Assembly: GCA_964017065.1 (NCBI GenBank)
Contig: OZ024783.1
Location: forward strand, 14,258,040 to 14,322,039
Length of the DNA stretch: 64,000 nt
Source: Haliclona indistincta
Lineage: Eukaryota > Porifera > Demospongiae > Haplosclerida > Chalinidae
Direction of reading: 5' to 3'
Positions within the stretch are counted from its first letter, which is position 1. Every line of letters begins with the position of its first letter. Of the stretch, positions 34,808 to 59,400 are shown piece after piece. Both the position numbers and the translations under genes were made by a program. The notes under the pieces are model-generated. The model searched no databases and was not told the origin of the DNA. It saw only the letters and a list, made by a program, of their open reading frames with translations.

Positions 34808-35700
34808 GAGGCGTTTTCTTTAAGTGGATCACTGGTGTTGGACTACTGGCTATTCTTCTCTCAACCTGGTTAGCGATCAAGCTCACAACCAACTCGCGGA
34901 CAGCTGACTCGACGAGGGAGCTCGCCCTCGGTTTGTGGTCCGAGAGTCCCGCCTCTTTGACCGCGAACAGTGCGGCGGTTGTGGTGGGAGAAGTGATCAT
35001 CCTGGTGCACTCAAGAATCAACAGCACTCTGAGGAGAAATGCAATCAGAGAGACCTGGCTAGCTCCGAGGATGCTCATTGGTTACTCGGTGCAGTATCGA
35101 TTCTTGATCGGAGGCCTGGGTGCTAAGCAGGTTGAGATCAGAACACTGGATACTGAACAGCAAGATCATGGTGACCTGCTTGTACTGTGGGATGTATCAA
35201 ACAGCTACTCGTCTCTCAGTAATAGAACACTGCAGTCAATGGTATTTATCAACCGTCACTACAATTTCTCATTCATGCTCAAAACAGATGACGACGTATT
35301 CCTCAACACACAGCGAATACTCAAAGACCTTAAAACTCACCTGCCCACTCACCGGCTCTACTGGGGTAGATCCTCTTGTTACAACCCTCTCATTAACAAA
35401 GGGCAATGGCGGGAGACCAAATGGCACTTCTGTGACACATACTTTCCGTACAACTATGGAGGCATGTACGTACTATCGAAAGACTTAGTGAACTTAATAG
35501 CAGAGAATGCACCTTACTTACAGACCTACACATGCGAGGATGTCTCAGTAGGAGCATGGCTGGCTCCTTATAACATTGTTCGTGTTGATGATGTACGTAT
35601 TTTTTCTGGTCACAATAGCGGACGATGTAGCCGTGGATTAATTCATTGCTGTGCATATCAACCATTATCTTGCTCACAAGCAGATGAAGAGGTACTATAA
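34795..35700 (+). CDS. beta-1,3-galactosyltransferase, GT31 (B3GALT6-like)
   Basis: A single-exon frame of 301 residues. The type II membrane anchor is at about residues 8-30 (FFKWITGVGLLAILLSTWLA). GT31 motifs follow in order: RRNAIRETW, FMLKTDDDVFL (DxD metal-binding motif), YWGRSSCYNPLI, NYGGMYVLSKDL and EDVSVGAWL. The YWGR/GGMYVLS/EDVSVGAWLAPY combination points to B3GALT6, which adds the second galactose of the glycosaminoglycan linker in the Golgi; orthology is inferred from motifs only. Potential N-glycosylation sites NST, NRT and NFS are present. Near the C-terminus, after about residue 285, an alternative frame continues with LAHKQMKRYYNKLRRKG to a stop at about 35811, so a one-base slip may have shortened the last part. 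It converges with the large minus-strand gene, whose stop lies at 35921. Confidence 0.9.
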   Translation: MRWLRGVFFKWITGVGLLAILLSTWLAIKLTTNSRTADSTRELALGLWSESPASLTANSAAVVVGEVIILVHSRINSTLRRNAIRETWLAPRMLIGYSVQYRFLIGGLGAKQVEIRTLDTEQQDHGDLLVLWDVSNSYSSLSNRTLQSMVFINRHYNFSFMLKTDDDVFLNTQRILKDLKTHLPTHRLYWGRSSCYNPLINKGQWRETKWHFCDTYFPYNYGGMYVLSKDLVNLIAENAPYLQTYTCEDVSVGAWLAPYNIVRVDDVRIFSGHNSGRCSRGLIHCCAYQPLSCSQADEEVL

Positions 35701-35920
35701 TAAGTTGAGAAGAAAAGGATCGGTCTGTTCTAGTATTTGTAAAGAACAGCCCATTTCATGGAGTACTATTACTAGTAACTGCTACAAGAAACCCATTCCT
35801 GTTACTAGGTAATTATTATTGTATTTAAGCATTAAAAATATTCTTTGTCAATACAACACATGGAAAGTATAACTTTAAAATTAAGAAAACAGCATGTCAT
35901 TCAAAATCGTTATGTCTGAG
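35701..35920. other. convergent 3' region
   Basis: A short spacer between the galactosyltransferase and the minus-strand Rab-ankyrin-ROCO-death gene. A diverged copy of 35695-35830 recurs at 56150-56290 next to the second paralogue, so it travelled with the duplication. Confidence 0.6.
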
Positions 35921-49497
<13,577 letters not shown>

Positions 49498-49669
49498 GCC
49501 GAGCAGTAAAATCAACAAACTGGATGACCACAAGATGTGGCCAAGAGGAAATAGGTTCAGGTCAGGGGTTCAGGTGGGACTCCCGCTGCAGTTTGGCGCA
49601 GGAATTAAATATGCTCCTGAACATTGCGTAATAGCGAGTGGGTGTGGTGTATATAAATGTTGCTGTGTA

Positions 49670-51723
49670 AGGTAAAAGTGGCCTATTTCCGGCCACTGTT
49701 TGGATCGTTCAGGTTTGCACGCACCGAGCGCCAAGACGAACGAGCCGCGAGCTCTTGCACTGCAGTCACTGATGCTACTGGGTATACTCTTTCAGCAGGA
49801 GAAAGTTGGCGTTGCAGATTCGATGCTTCTTGGCAGCAAGAATTAATAAAAACTAGTAACCATAAATAGCGAAAAATCGGGGTTAAATTGGGTAATTCCG
49901 GTCACTTTGAAAAACGACTTTCTATGCCTACGACGAGAGTTTGGCAGCTGTTTTTGCTAGAAATAGATGTGTTCAGCATCCTATAACATTCTATTATTCT
50001 CAGTAAGCAGTACTTTTGTATAATGATTGCATTTAGCAGACGTTTATGGCACGGATTCTTGGTACAACTTAGCCTCGTCCCCAGGCCCCAAAAACAAATC
50101 GTCAAGAAGCAATTATAATGGGCGTAACGGGAGGTGGGGTGAAAATTATAACCGAGAAGTAGAGGAGGTTGGAAGCATTAGTATGCGCACGTGATTTTTA
50201 GGCTGTTATTATGCGCACGTGATTTTCGAATGCATAGCTAACGTTCCATCGTGAGGCGTGGCTCAATGGCGCTAGCTTACAGCACTCGAACTCATCCGTG
50301 GATTCTTTCTAAAATTGTATTGCATAGAGCTTGATTACTGGTCTTACTTAAAGTTATGATCTTAGAATACTGGTTTAGCTATTTTGCATAGTGCACTGCA
50401 CTGCACCAGTTTCTGTGTTCTGTATGTCGTGAAATTTAGGAAGAAGTAGCACAGCTCCAGTAGACAGCACACTTGTGCTGGATTCACCGGGCAGATCGCA
50501 TTTTTGTAATCTGCTTTGCAAGAGCTTTCGATTCATACTAAATTCTGTCCAGAGAATTTGACAACTAAGATTCGCCATACATTTTGATTTGGAGTTGTAC
50601 ATGTCACGTGACTGAATATTAATGCTTCCAACCTCCTCTGACCGAGAAGTAGGGCCTGGTGACTGGGCTTTAGCTCATTCGGAACAGTACGCCAGCATTC
50701 CAGCGTACTGGAATGTTTAATTATGACGTCATTAATTAAATTTTGTGCTATAATATGGATGTCGACAGTGCTATTGTACAGGGCGCTAAACAAGGCGCTT
50801 TTTTGCCGGTGTATCGGCCACCACCATAGAGCGACCATAGAGTGTGTTCAACAGTGTCGTCCAGAAGGTTGCTATCGGCTGTTTCACGTCGCTTTTTCAG
50901 CTCTGCGGGCTACCTTCAGTTTCTCCATTAAACTGTTTCTGAGCTCTTCTGCCTCGCGTTCAAGCTTCTGAATTCTTTCTAGAGAAGAAAAGCGGCATGG
51001 CCTTTTACAGATGTAGTTGGTTGTTGTCGACTGCTGTCTAAAAGCTGCACGCCCACGACAATCGATCGTGACAACTTTAGCCCCGCCCACCACATTCCAA
51101 TGTTCCTAGCGTTGTGAAGCCGAGTCACCAGACCTTTCCTTGGAATAGACTGGGGACCAGACTAGGTACAACTATAGTTGGTCTAAATGCTAAGTGCTGT
51201 AGAGATTTCCAAAATTGTGTGCCACGCTACGATCAGCTTTGGCATTGGTCGTCTCCTGCCGCTGTCAAAGCTGTCTGCATGATTTTATTTGTTTTCGCGG
51301 CAGAGGAATTTGTAAAAGCTATTTTGCAATGTCACCGCCCACGCAGAGCTTAAAATGAGTTCCACCTACCATGATACAGGCATCTGCCAGCTTGAAATCG
51401 CTGAAGATAGCAGGATCCTACTATGTCTGCATTTTCATTAATGTTCAGTCTTTAGTTTAAGTTTAGTTTGCTTCATAAGGCCAAGTTTCTCTTTTTTACT
51501 TCAGCTTCGTCAAGCGTACAAAGGTTCAGAGCCCACGGTGGCGCCGATTATACCAACAGGAAGGTAGTCAGTTAGCCTCAGTCTGGCTGTGGTGGTAGTG
51601 AGATGTTGCCTCTACAAAGGCATCAAGTTGGCTGCTGGAGTGAAAGCCCCTTCTATCCAGGGCGATGGGTTTTCTGCAAAGTGAGCGGAAATAGGCGGTG
51701 ACCGAAATTAGGCCACTTTACCT
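49670..51723. mobile_element. Tc1/mariner-type non-autonomous element, interrupted
   Basis: Ends aggtaaaagtggcctatttc...taggccactttacct are inverted, with TA at 49668-49669 and 51724-51725. A 9-bp-duplication element (50070-51164) is nested inside, leaving about 950 bp of its own sequence. No transposase was recognised. Confidence 0.7.
50070..51164. mobile_element. Mutator-type element with 9-bp target duplication, third member
   Basis: 1,095 bp; left end tagcctcgtccccaggcc, right end the inverted ctggggaccagacta, flanked by ggtacaact at 50061-50069 and 51165-51173. Internal inverted segments gaggaggttggaagcatta (near 50162) and its complement (near 50620) suggest more than one event. A 69-residue minus-strand frame at 51093-50884 has a coiled-coil-like end but is unassigned. 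Confidence 0.85.
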
Positions 51724-51725
51724 TA

Positions 51726-52406
51726 TCGTAGTTAATCATTCCTAGGCATTGTGCAGCCAAATCTATTCTATATACCATCCTGTAAATTGTGTACATGAGT
51801 TTGAAGAACTGCTGAGTTTTCATTTTTCCTAGCAGAACACTATCATGCAGATAGTAAGAGAGAAAGAAAGAACAGTACTCAAGGACAAGAGTAGTATAGA
51901 TATAGGACACTATGTAAAGTAGTTGGACACTAGTAGTGTAGGTAGTATGAGCTGTTGTGCCTGGGTTTTCCAGAGTTTTTTGTTTTTTCTTAAAGAGTTT
52001 TTTACCTCTGGTTTTTCTCTTAAGTGGTGATGATAAATGCTTTGTTCTGGTCCCAGCTCATTCTTCTGTGTATGTGGAGTAAAAACTGTTTTTGGCGTGC
52101 ACAGCGGGCCGTCAACCTGGAGTGTGATTGTTGACAGTGCATGCAAGGTGCATGGTTTGGGAGATAGGGTCGCCGCATACACGCAGATTCAGTGTAGGGT
52201 ATAGCTTACCACTGCAAAGTGAAACTGGTATAGTTCTCCACTGAAATAAGTAACACACGACTATTGCTTATGAGTACAGACTGTACAGTAGAATAGACTA
52301 ATTGAAGGTACAATGAAGTCATTATTATTTCAATAATTCCTTTACCAATAAATTTACATACTATTTTACTTGAAGAATGCATATAATATAGATTCACTCA
52401 GTATAA
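51726..52406. other. unassigned spacer downstream of Rab copy C
   Basis: AT-rich sequence with short frames only. No exon, repeat pair or known domain was recognised. Confidence 0.4.
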
Positions 52407-52700
52407 TCAGCTAACAGTGTCACTTGAACTGCCTCTGTCCATGATTTCACGAGCAAAATTCATAAATGCCTGTAAGTAAAAATGAGCATTCAGTGAAAAT
52501 TATAACGGTCAGACATTCGACATTTGTCAGGTCAAAGTGCCCGCATGATGTCTGGTCAAACAAGTCTTTGTTCAGATACTTTTAAACTAAATGCACAATA
52601 TTCAGCTTCCATAGTGTCAATGTGTTGGTTTCAGTCACTCAGTGTGAATACCATTAGCATCTACTACTGTGGCTGTAGCTGACAAATGTACTTGTACAGT

Positions 52701-52848
52701 GGTTTTATTAGTCATTGCAACAGCCACAAAAGCGCAAAGCGTGATGCGTGTCTTAATTATTTGGAAGGCTATTACATTGCGTGATTCAGATTGAACACGG
52801 TTTATGCTCCACAGTTGACGCTTTTAGACTGCAAGAAGTAGTGAAACT
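52701..52848. mobile_element. short hairpin MITE, third member
   Basis: Ends ggttttattagtcattgcaa and the inverted gcaagaagtagtgaaac, with gcgcaaagcgtgatgcgtg inside, as in 48643-48829. Confidence 0.6.
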
Positions 52849-53007
52849 GTTGTGACAGCTTGGTAAGAGCTAGTAAAATGATGTGGCCGACCATAATTGC
52901 AAATTTCCAACCATTGTTGGTCTTGATCAGAAAAAATGGCTGATCAATCTTAAACTCTCACTGGAATATTAATGCACTGAAACATACATTGAAGAGATAA
53001 ATAAGAT

Positions 53008-53166
53008 GAGATATTTTGCTCACCAAACAATCACTTTAGAAGTTCTACCTGAGTAAATATAGCCATACCGAAAATAACCCAGCAATTAGTTATTGCCGGT
53101 AGCTATACTTAGGTAGAACTTTTAAAGTGATAAGAGCTTGTTGTTTGGTGGCGAGCAAAATATCTC
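53008..53166. repeat. hairpin repeat in Rab C intron
   Basis: gagatattttgctcaccaaa and ttctacctgagtaaatatag at the left pair with ctatacttaggtagaactt and ggcgagcaaaatatctc at the right; arms of about 60 bp with small mismatches. MITE-like. Confidence 0.75.
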
Positions 53167-55206
53167 AAAAAAATCACTGTATTACCCCGCAAATTTTATT
53201 GATGAAAGATTATTTTATTCAGATGATGTAGCGAACACAATACAGAGTAACAATTCAAGACTTGCCAAGTTCATCCCAGTCGATGTACTAATTTTTTGAA
53301 CGAAATCTAAAAATGATAATTAATTTTAAGCTGTACATTGTACACCGTACATGTGCTGGATTTACTGTTTGCACAGCTATTGAGTCATGTTGTTGTACTA
53401 TAATTAATGATCACTTACCAACTCTACATTATTTCCAGATTTGGCACTTGTCTCTATGAACATTGCTTGATGCTCATCAGCCAACTATGGATGACAAAAC
53501 AAGTAAAATACACAGTGAGTAGGTTGTACACCACCTGCTTTGGCTAGATTTTCTCAACAATTTTTAAGTGCAAGGTCTGGACAGCAGCTTTAGTTATCTG
53601 CATGACTGTACCTAAACCGTCTATATCTCTTTCATCTGAAACAACTACTTCTACTACGATTAGCTAAATCTCTTTATAGCTATTTCCTTGTTTTAAGGTT
53701 CACACTGATGCCTAATTTGGTACCATTGGTGGAAATGCAGCATGGTCCCTTGAACAGCAACTACAAGTCCACATAGTTCATGCACTATCTTCTTTGCATG
53801 CAGGAGCTATGGTTAGCATGCACTAGCATAGATCGAGTTCACTAGTACTCACCAATTGACCTCTCTCAGTGCTGATAACTCGTTTATCATCAAGATCACA
53901 CTTGTTGCCCACTATCATTGTTCGAACATTAGCAGCAGCATTCTTTAATACCACACAGGTTGAAGAAAATCATAAGAGAGAACAAAACAGTGAAAGAGAA
54001 AGATTATGAATCAAATGTGTCGTGTATATACCGTATGCATATTTGAATTCTATTCTGCATGCAGCTTAAAATATGGTTTGTTATAGTTCAGCAGAGCTTG
54101 TTATTGCTCTTGATCAGTTGCATTATTCAATTTTTTTGCCGAATAAAATAATTACACAAAACGATTACACACAGTCGCAATTACACAAATTACACAAAAC
54201 TTCTATGTTAACATAATGTGTTCAAATATTACACTCACTTCTTCAACATACTTAATCCATGATCTAATATTGTCAAATGAACTCTCTTGAGTGATGTCAT
54301 ACATTAGCATAATACCCTGAGAATAAGAATTTGGTGACGACATAGAAAACATGCACTTCAACACACAGACGCATGCATGCATGTCTATGGCAACACTGAA
54401 ATCTGAGAAACTATAGAGTTGCTATCATCATGAACTTGAGTCCCATTCCTATGCAGCTGACGTTTACGTAGTCTAATGGATGCACACATTTACAATTAAG
54501 TCATCATAATGATAATAATTATTATGTGGTACATGGTGAATATGCAAATAATAGCCAGGCAATCTATTATCATTGCCGCTAGGCAATGATATGTATAGGG
54601 ATGACCATGCATGAATTAAGATGACAGCTACTCATATGGGAAAATCTAGCTAAAATTTTGTCTTTGTGTGGAACACTGCTTACCATGGCACCCTTATAGT
54701 ATGGCGTAGTGATGGTTTTGAAGCGTTCCTTAAGTGTCCCACATCTGTAGCTTGATCTTCTTACCATCAATATCAACAGTACGGATCTTAAAATCAATAC
54801 CTGACAGTGTAAGTTATAAGCAATGATTCCGTGCTGACATAGCTAATATCAGTGGTGTGTCTGTGATGATGACAACTCTCTCACCAACTGTTCCTATATA
54901 TGATGAGTTGAAGGTATCCTCAGCGAATCTCATGAGTATACTAGTCTTGCCCACTTCACAGTCTCCTATGAGGAGAACCTTGCAGAGAAAGTCAAATGGC
55001 TGAGTCATGCTGTCGCTGTAGCTACAGATCAGTCGCCGCCTTAGCTTATAGGCTCTACCTCGGAATACTGAGCTATTCACAGCTTAAGAACACAGTTTTT
55101 GAGATCAGAATAGATGAGTGGTCAAGTCTATCCTGGTTCTCTCTTCCTAGAATCGTTCGCCCCTTTCTAGCTCGCGAGCCAAAGTCATCGAACCTCCTCC
55201 CACGCG

Positions 55207-55490
55207 CGTTTTTTTTTTTTTTTAACTTTTCAACATGAAAATAGCAAAAGCTAATACAAGTCATGTTCTGAAAGAAATTTAACTAAATTATATTTAAAAG
55301 AAGAGATAGAAATAGTCGATTGGAGAGAAAAAGGGAGTGAATTCCAAAGAACAACAGAATTAGGAACAAAGGAGTGTAAGAAATAGTTTGTACGTACAAT
55401 AGGTTTAATAAGATTTAAATTACGATTACTAGTATAAGGTGAGTTATTAAAGTTAAATATATTTACAGGAAAGTAAGAGTAATTGTACAA
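55207..55490 (-). mobile_element. 3' end of a non-LTR retrotransposon
   Basis: On the minus strand an open frame (55490-55251) contains RTNYFLHSFVPNSVVLWNSL, the classic C-terminal motif of LINE reverse transcriptase proteins (RT..y..SFfP..i..WN.LP), then a stop, a short 3' end and a poly(A) run (plus-strand T run at 55209-55225). A 5'-truncated insertion. Confidence 0.8.
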
Positions 55491-55819
55491 GATACCATGT
55501 AGATACCTTGTTATAATGTTACAAGATACCGCGTGTAGATACCGCGTTATAATGTTACAAGATACCGCGTTATAATGTTAGTGGGTGGGGCTCGTAGTAA
55601 ATCTGAATCTGCATACCTACATGTAGTAGTACCTAACTGAATATCGAATAGCAAATTATTGATGGAATGTGATCTGCTGAGTAACAGTATTATAATGCTA
55701 GTGTTAAAGGTGGTAGTAACCTATAGCACCTGCATGCAGCCATGTCGACAAGGACCACATGATCTGACATGTCAGCCCCACTTAGTACATAGATGAAGTA
55801 TAATTTATGCTCTCACTTC

Positions 55820-56135
55820 TTACGGTATACAGACAGACAGAGCACAACCTTCAGTGCTGGCATCAAGACCTTGCCATAAAGCATGGTAGCTCTAGTGAGA
55901 GGAACTACTGATCAGTCATCGTCAAAATGGAAGACCAGACACGCATGACACTCAATTGCAACCACTATAAATATCACTTCAGAAGTGATATTTATAGTGG
56001 TTGAGTGTCATGCCACTTCTGTCTATTTGCAATTGAACATACATTATCTCAAGACTGCATAGCAAAGAAAGGCTGCAACTAGAGAAATTAAGTCAAGTAA
56101 CACCACTTTAGAGTAGCTGTGGATTTATTGAGTGT
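55820..56135 (-). pseudogene. relic of a third ROC-COR exon
   Basis: Aligns by eye in the same orientation to 36700-36920 of the fusion gene: agaccttgccataaagc, agtgagaggaactac, atggaagaccagac and gcaaagaaaggctgcaacta correspond to segments around its CEQRHLDTSK, VKAAIHRAIAK and LVIHFNGDPS codons. The relic contains a perfect palindrome (aaccactataaatatcacttc and its complement) that has replaced some sequence. Frames are destroyed. Confidence 0.6.
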
Positions 56136-56149
56136 AGTCCTAAAGCAGA

Positions 56150-56290
56150 TAAAGAAGTGGTATAATAAGGAACGAGATCAGTCTGTTCTAGTATCCACAT
56201 GCATGCGAGTAAGAAAGGCTATAGCTTTCTACATTATATTATTGCTACAAGAAACTAATTCCTGGCTTTAAAATACAAAAATTGATACAC
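56150..56290 (+). pseudogene. relic of the galactosyltransferase 3' end
   Basis: Matches 35695-35830: tataataag, cggtctgttctagta against cagtctgttctagta, and ctgctacaagaaac against ttgctacaagaaac, in the same order and spacing. It stands in the same place relative to paralogue D as the real galactosyltransferase does to the full gene, marking one end of the duplicated block. Confidence 0.65.
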
Positions 56291-56420
56291 GAAAAACAAA
56301 TACAATGTACAATCATATAGAATCCAAATTGAAATGCTATTACACACAAAAGTACACAAAAAGATATGACAAAGATAAAGCATCAATGCCGTCAGCGTCA
56401 AAACAAGATGTTAGCTACAG

Positions 56421-59400
56421 TTATATTTGCAAATTGTCTATAAAGTTACTCTGGATAGACTTAGCGAGAGTTTCTTCTCCTACTGTACGAGACTTGAGAA
56501 CACGTACGAGAGTGCTCCACTTCACTGGATTATTATCAGGAGTAGCTAGTTGCTGCCACATACTGAACACTTCAGCAAATGACTCGAGTGACTTTCCGCG
56601 ATGCTGATCATCGATAGCATTCAGCTGAGCCTGAGTCAGTCCAAGTGCCAGACCTACTCTTCTCCATTTATCAGGAATTACAGCAGCCACACTTTCTGTG
56701 AACTGAAACAGTGATATCTCATGAACGACACCTGCAACAGTAGCAAAGATATGCAAGATAGTGTGAATGACTATTATACATAAACAGTTGTTTTTCTAAT
56801 CTACATTTAAATGGGTTTGCCCACACAAAATTAATAATCATAAGCCTTATTAGAATACATGTACTTTCTCACAATACTAATATTATTAGCTTGCATGTAA
56901 CATATCACTACAGCAAAGTATACTGAATTAACTCACCACTAGAGAGAGACTGAGAATTGACAGATTTTGCTGTAGAGGAAGAGTCAACCGAGAATGAGGC
57001 TGCAATGATAATCATAATCATGCATGAAAAACATGAATTATATTATAGGCTCACCATTCCCATCATGTGATCCCAACCATGACAGCATCCTCTTATTGGT
57101 ACAGCGGCCAGAACCATGAGCTGGTCTCACAGAGCAGGTGAGCCAACCTGTGGACAAGTTAACCTCACACGGGTGAGGTATGCTTTTGCACTTCTTGTAA
57201 GGACACCAGAACCCATCAGTGAACACAATCTTGCTAGTGTCAAGGTGTCGCTGCTTGCAGACCTTGGCAATAGCGCGGTGTATGGCAGCTCTAACAAGAG
57301 GAGCCACAGATGGGTCACCATTGAAATGGATGACCAGGCATGCATGATGCTCTACCAGCATCACTACTCCTCCTGATGTGCATCGAAAACTAATGACATC
57401 GCGACCAATAATTTCATGAAGAGCAAAGAGGGGGTCACAAAGCAAGGCAACAACTAGAGCAGTGAACAACCCAAGAGGCATCACTTTCGTGCGACAATGA
57501 AGAACAAGAGGAGGTAGCTCACAATCGAGAACAGGAACAGTTTTCTTGCTACTTGGAAGTATAGAAGGAATAAAGAAAGCAGCTTCATCATCAATGCTAG
57601 CTGGGGCCACTATTAGAAGGTGCTTCAGAATTGCGAGGAAGTCCTCTACTGTGTAGACACACTTTCCAGCTACATTCACTCGATACTTACTGCATAGGAC
57701 ATCAACGAGCTCTTTACAGAACAGCCCTTGTTCACGTAGCCTTCGCACAGATGCCATGAACTTTGAGAGAAGAGGATAGAGAGAGGAGATCAGATTGAAG
57801 TCAACAATACCAAGATTCAATATTTCAGTGACCTCACTGAGAATACATTGCGGATCAGTAAAGACCAGGTGAGAAACAATTTTGAAATACATACAAATAG
57901 CAGCTTCATCTAAAAACATCAATGCTGCCAATACTTCTTCTCTTTTCATTTGTAAATTGACACCTAATGCTATACACTCGGCTATACCAAGAACACTTCG
58001 CTCCTTCTTCTTTGCCAAGCCACTCAATTCTAGTTCGAAAACATACCATCTAGTAGGTATGTCTACCGTGGCATTGCTACAAGCTTCCATAATCTTCTGC
58101 CTTAAAGAAGAAGCCAACTCATTACGCCCTTTTGTGACTAAGGTGTTGATTGGCAGAAGAATATCTCCATCATCATTAATCTCAATGCACATCGACTTTA
58201 GTTCACCAAGACTCTTCTTCAACCATCGATTCTTACCACCATGTGATTGCTGAAAGAAAGACCAATGCTTGTCAGCATGAGTACCAACCAGAAGAAACTT
58301 AGACTCTGATGTTAAGCCTTTTTCAGAATGCTTAGTAGACGAGAGAATGCGAATCAGCTCTTCAATGCTTTCGAGTTGTGTTTGGTCCAGTTCCGTTGAC
58401 TGACGAAGATGCTTGTCATCCTTTACATACTCATACTCTAGCTTATCATTGATGTCACGATTGTATTTTGAGACTACTATGTTGACTGTGCTACCTCTGA
58501 CGAACGCAGGTACAAGGCTAACAAATAAAGGTTGTCCGCCAGAATCTATCAAGTGGACAAAGGTCTTTTTCTGCTCAACACTCTTAGGAATTGTTGGAGG
58601 ACTATAAACCATATTCTCAACAAGAGTATACACCGTGCTGCCCATTGATGGAAGGGGTGTAGCACTATCTTCACTATCACTCTCATTTGAACCATCTGCT
58701 GAACCGCAGGAATCTTGCACACGGTGTACAGGATGAGTAACCTCTCTTTCACGAACTTCTTGTGAACTGAATGGTTGAGATGTGCTGCCCTCAGCAACTG
58801 TACTAGTGAATGGAATAGAAGGCTGGGCAGTAATAAGCATAGGAGCTGGTTTCTGTTCGAGAACCTTCACTTCCTCCGCGATGAAGCTAAGGTATGATTC
58901 ATCATCTAGCTCTTTCCATGTATTGATAGTTCCACTGTCATCAGCTTTGACTCGGTGTATTGATATGGCACGAACCGCCCGGGAGGCTAAAGGAGTGCTA
59001 TTTCTTTTGGGAGGCGGTGGTAAGTCAAGCAGAAGATATCGTAAGCTGGTTTTGCCAGATCCAGGTGCCCCAATGATGAGAACTTTGATGATACAGACAC
59101 ATGTAACACCATCTCTCATAGCTCTTTCCACTGCTTGAGTGTACAGCTGAGTAACATCTAAAATACAGTGCAAAATGTCTAACAATTATAATACACGTAA
59201 ATCACAACTCACCAGCTATCTCTTGGTTCATGTATGCTACAATAGTTTCACGTTTTAGCAACTTTGCTAAATCAAATGGAGTTCTTCCCTATGAAACATG
59301 AACAATGTCATGTATGTAGCACAAGCTGGTATAAATTACCTTACCTCACTCGATCCGAGGTGTATGTTGGCTCCATGGGTTACTAGCAACTTAACAATAT

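Larger units (their letters stand above)
52407..55008 (-). pseudogene. Rab-like small GTPase copy C, frameshifted in G3
   Basis: Six exons: 55008-54885 ([12 protein letters not shown]), 54800-54684, 54316-54239 (GIMLMYDITQESSFDNIRSW), 53942-53853 (IVGNKCDLDD, G4), 53484-53419 (FIETSAKSGNNVE, G5), 52469-52407 (AFMNFAREIMDRGSSSDTVS stop). Splice phases equal those of the Rab part of the fusion gene. Exon 2 is 117 nt instead of 122: five bases are gone at about 54729-54735, so WDT is followed by a stop and the DTAGQE switch motif is lost. The C-terminus has no cysteine pair or CAAX, so it would not be prenylated even if intact. Unlike the fusion gene, its sixth exon ends in a stop, so this copy is a stand-alone Rab. 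Confidence 0.88.
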
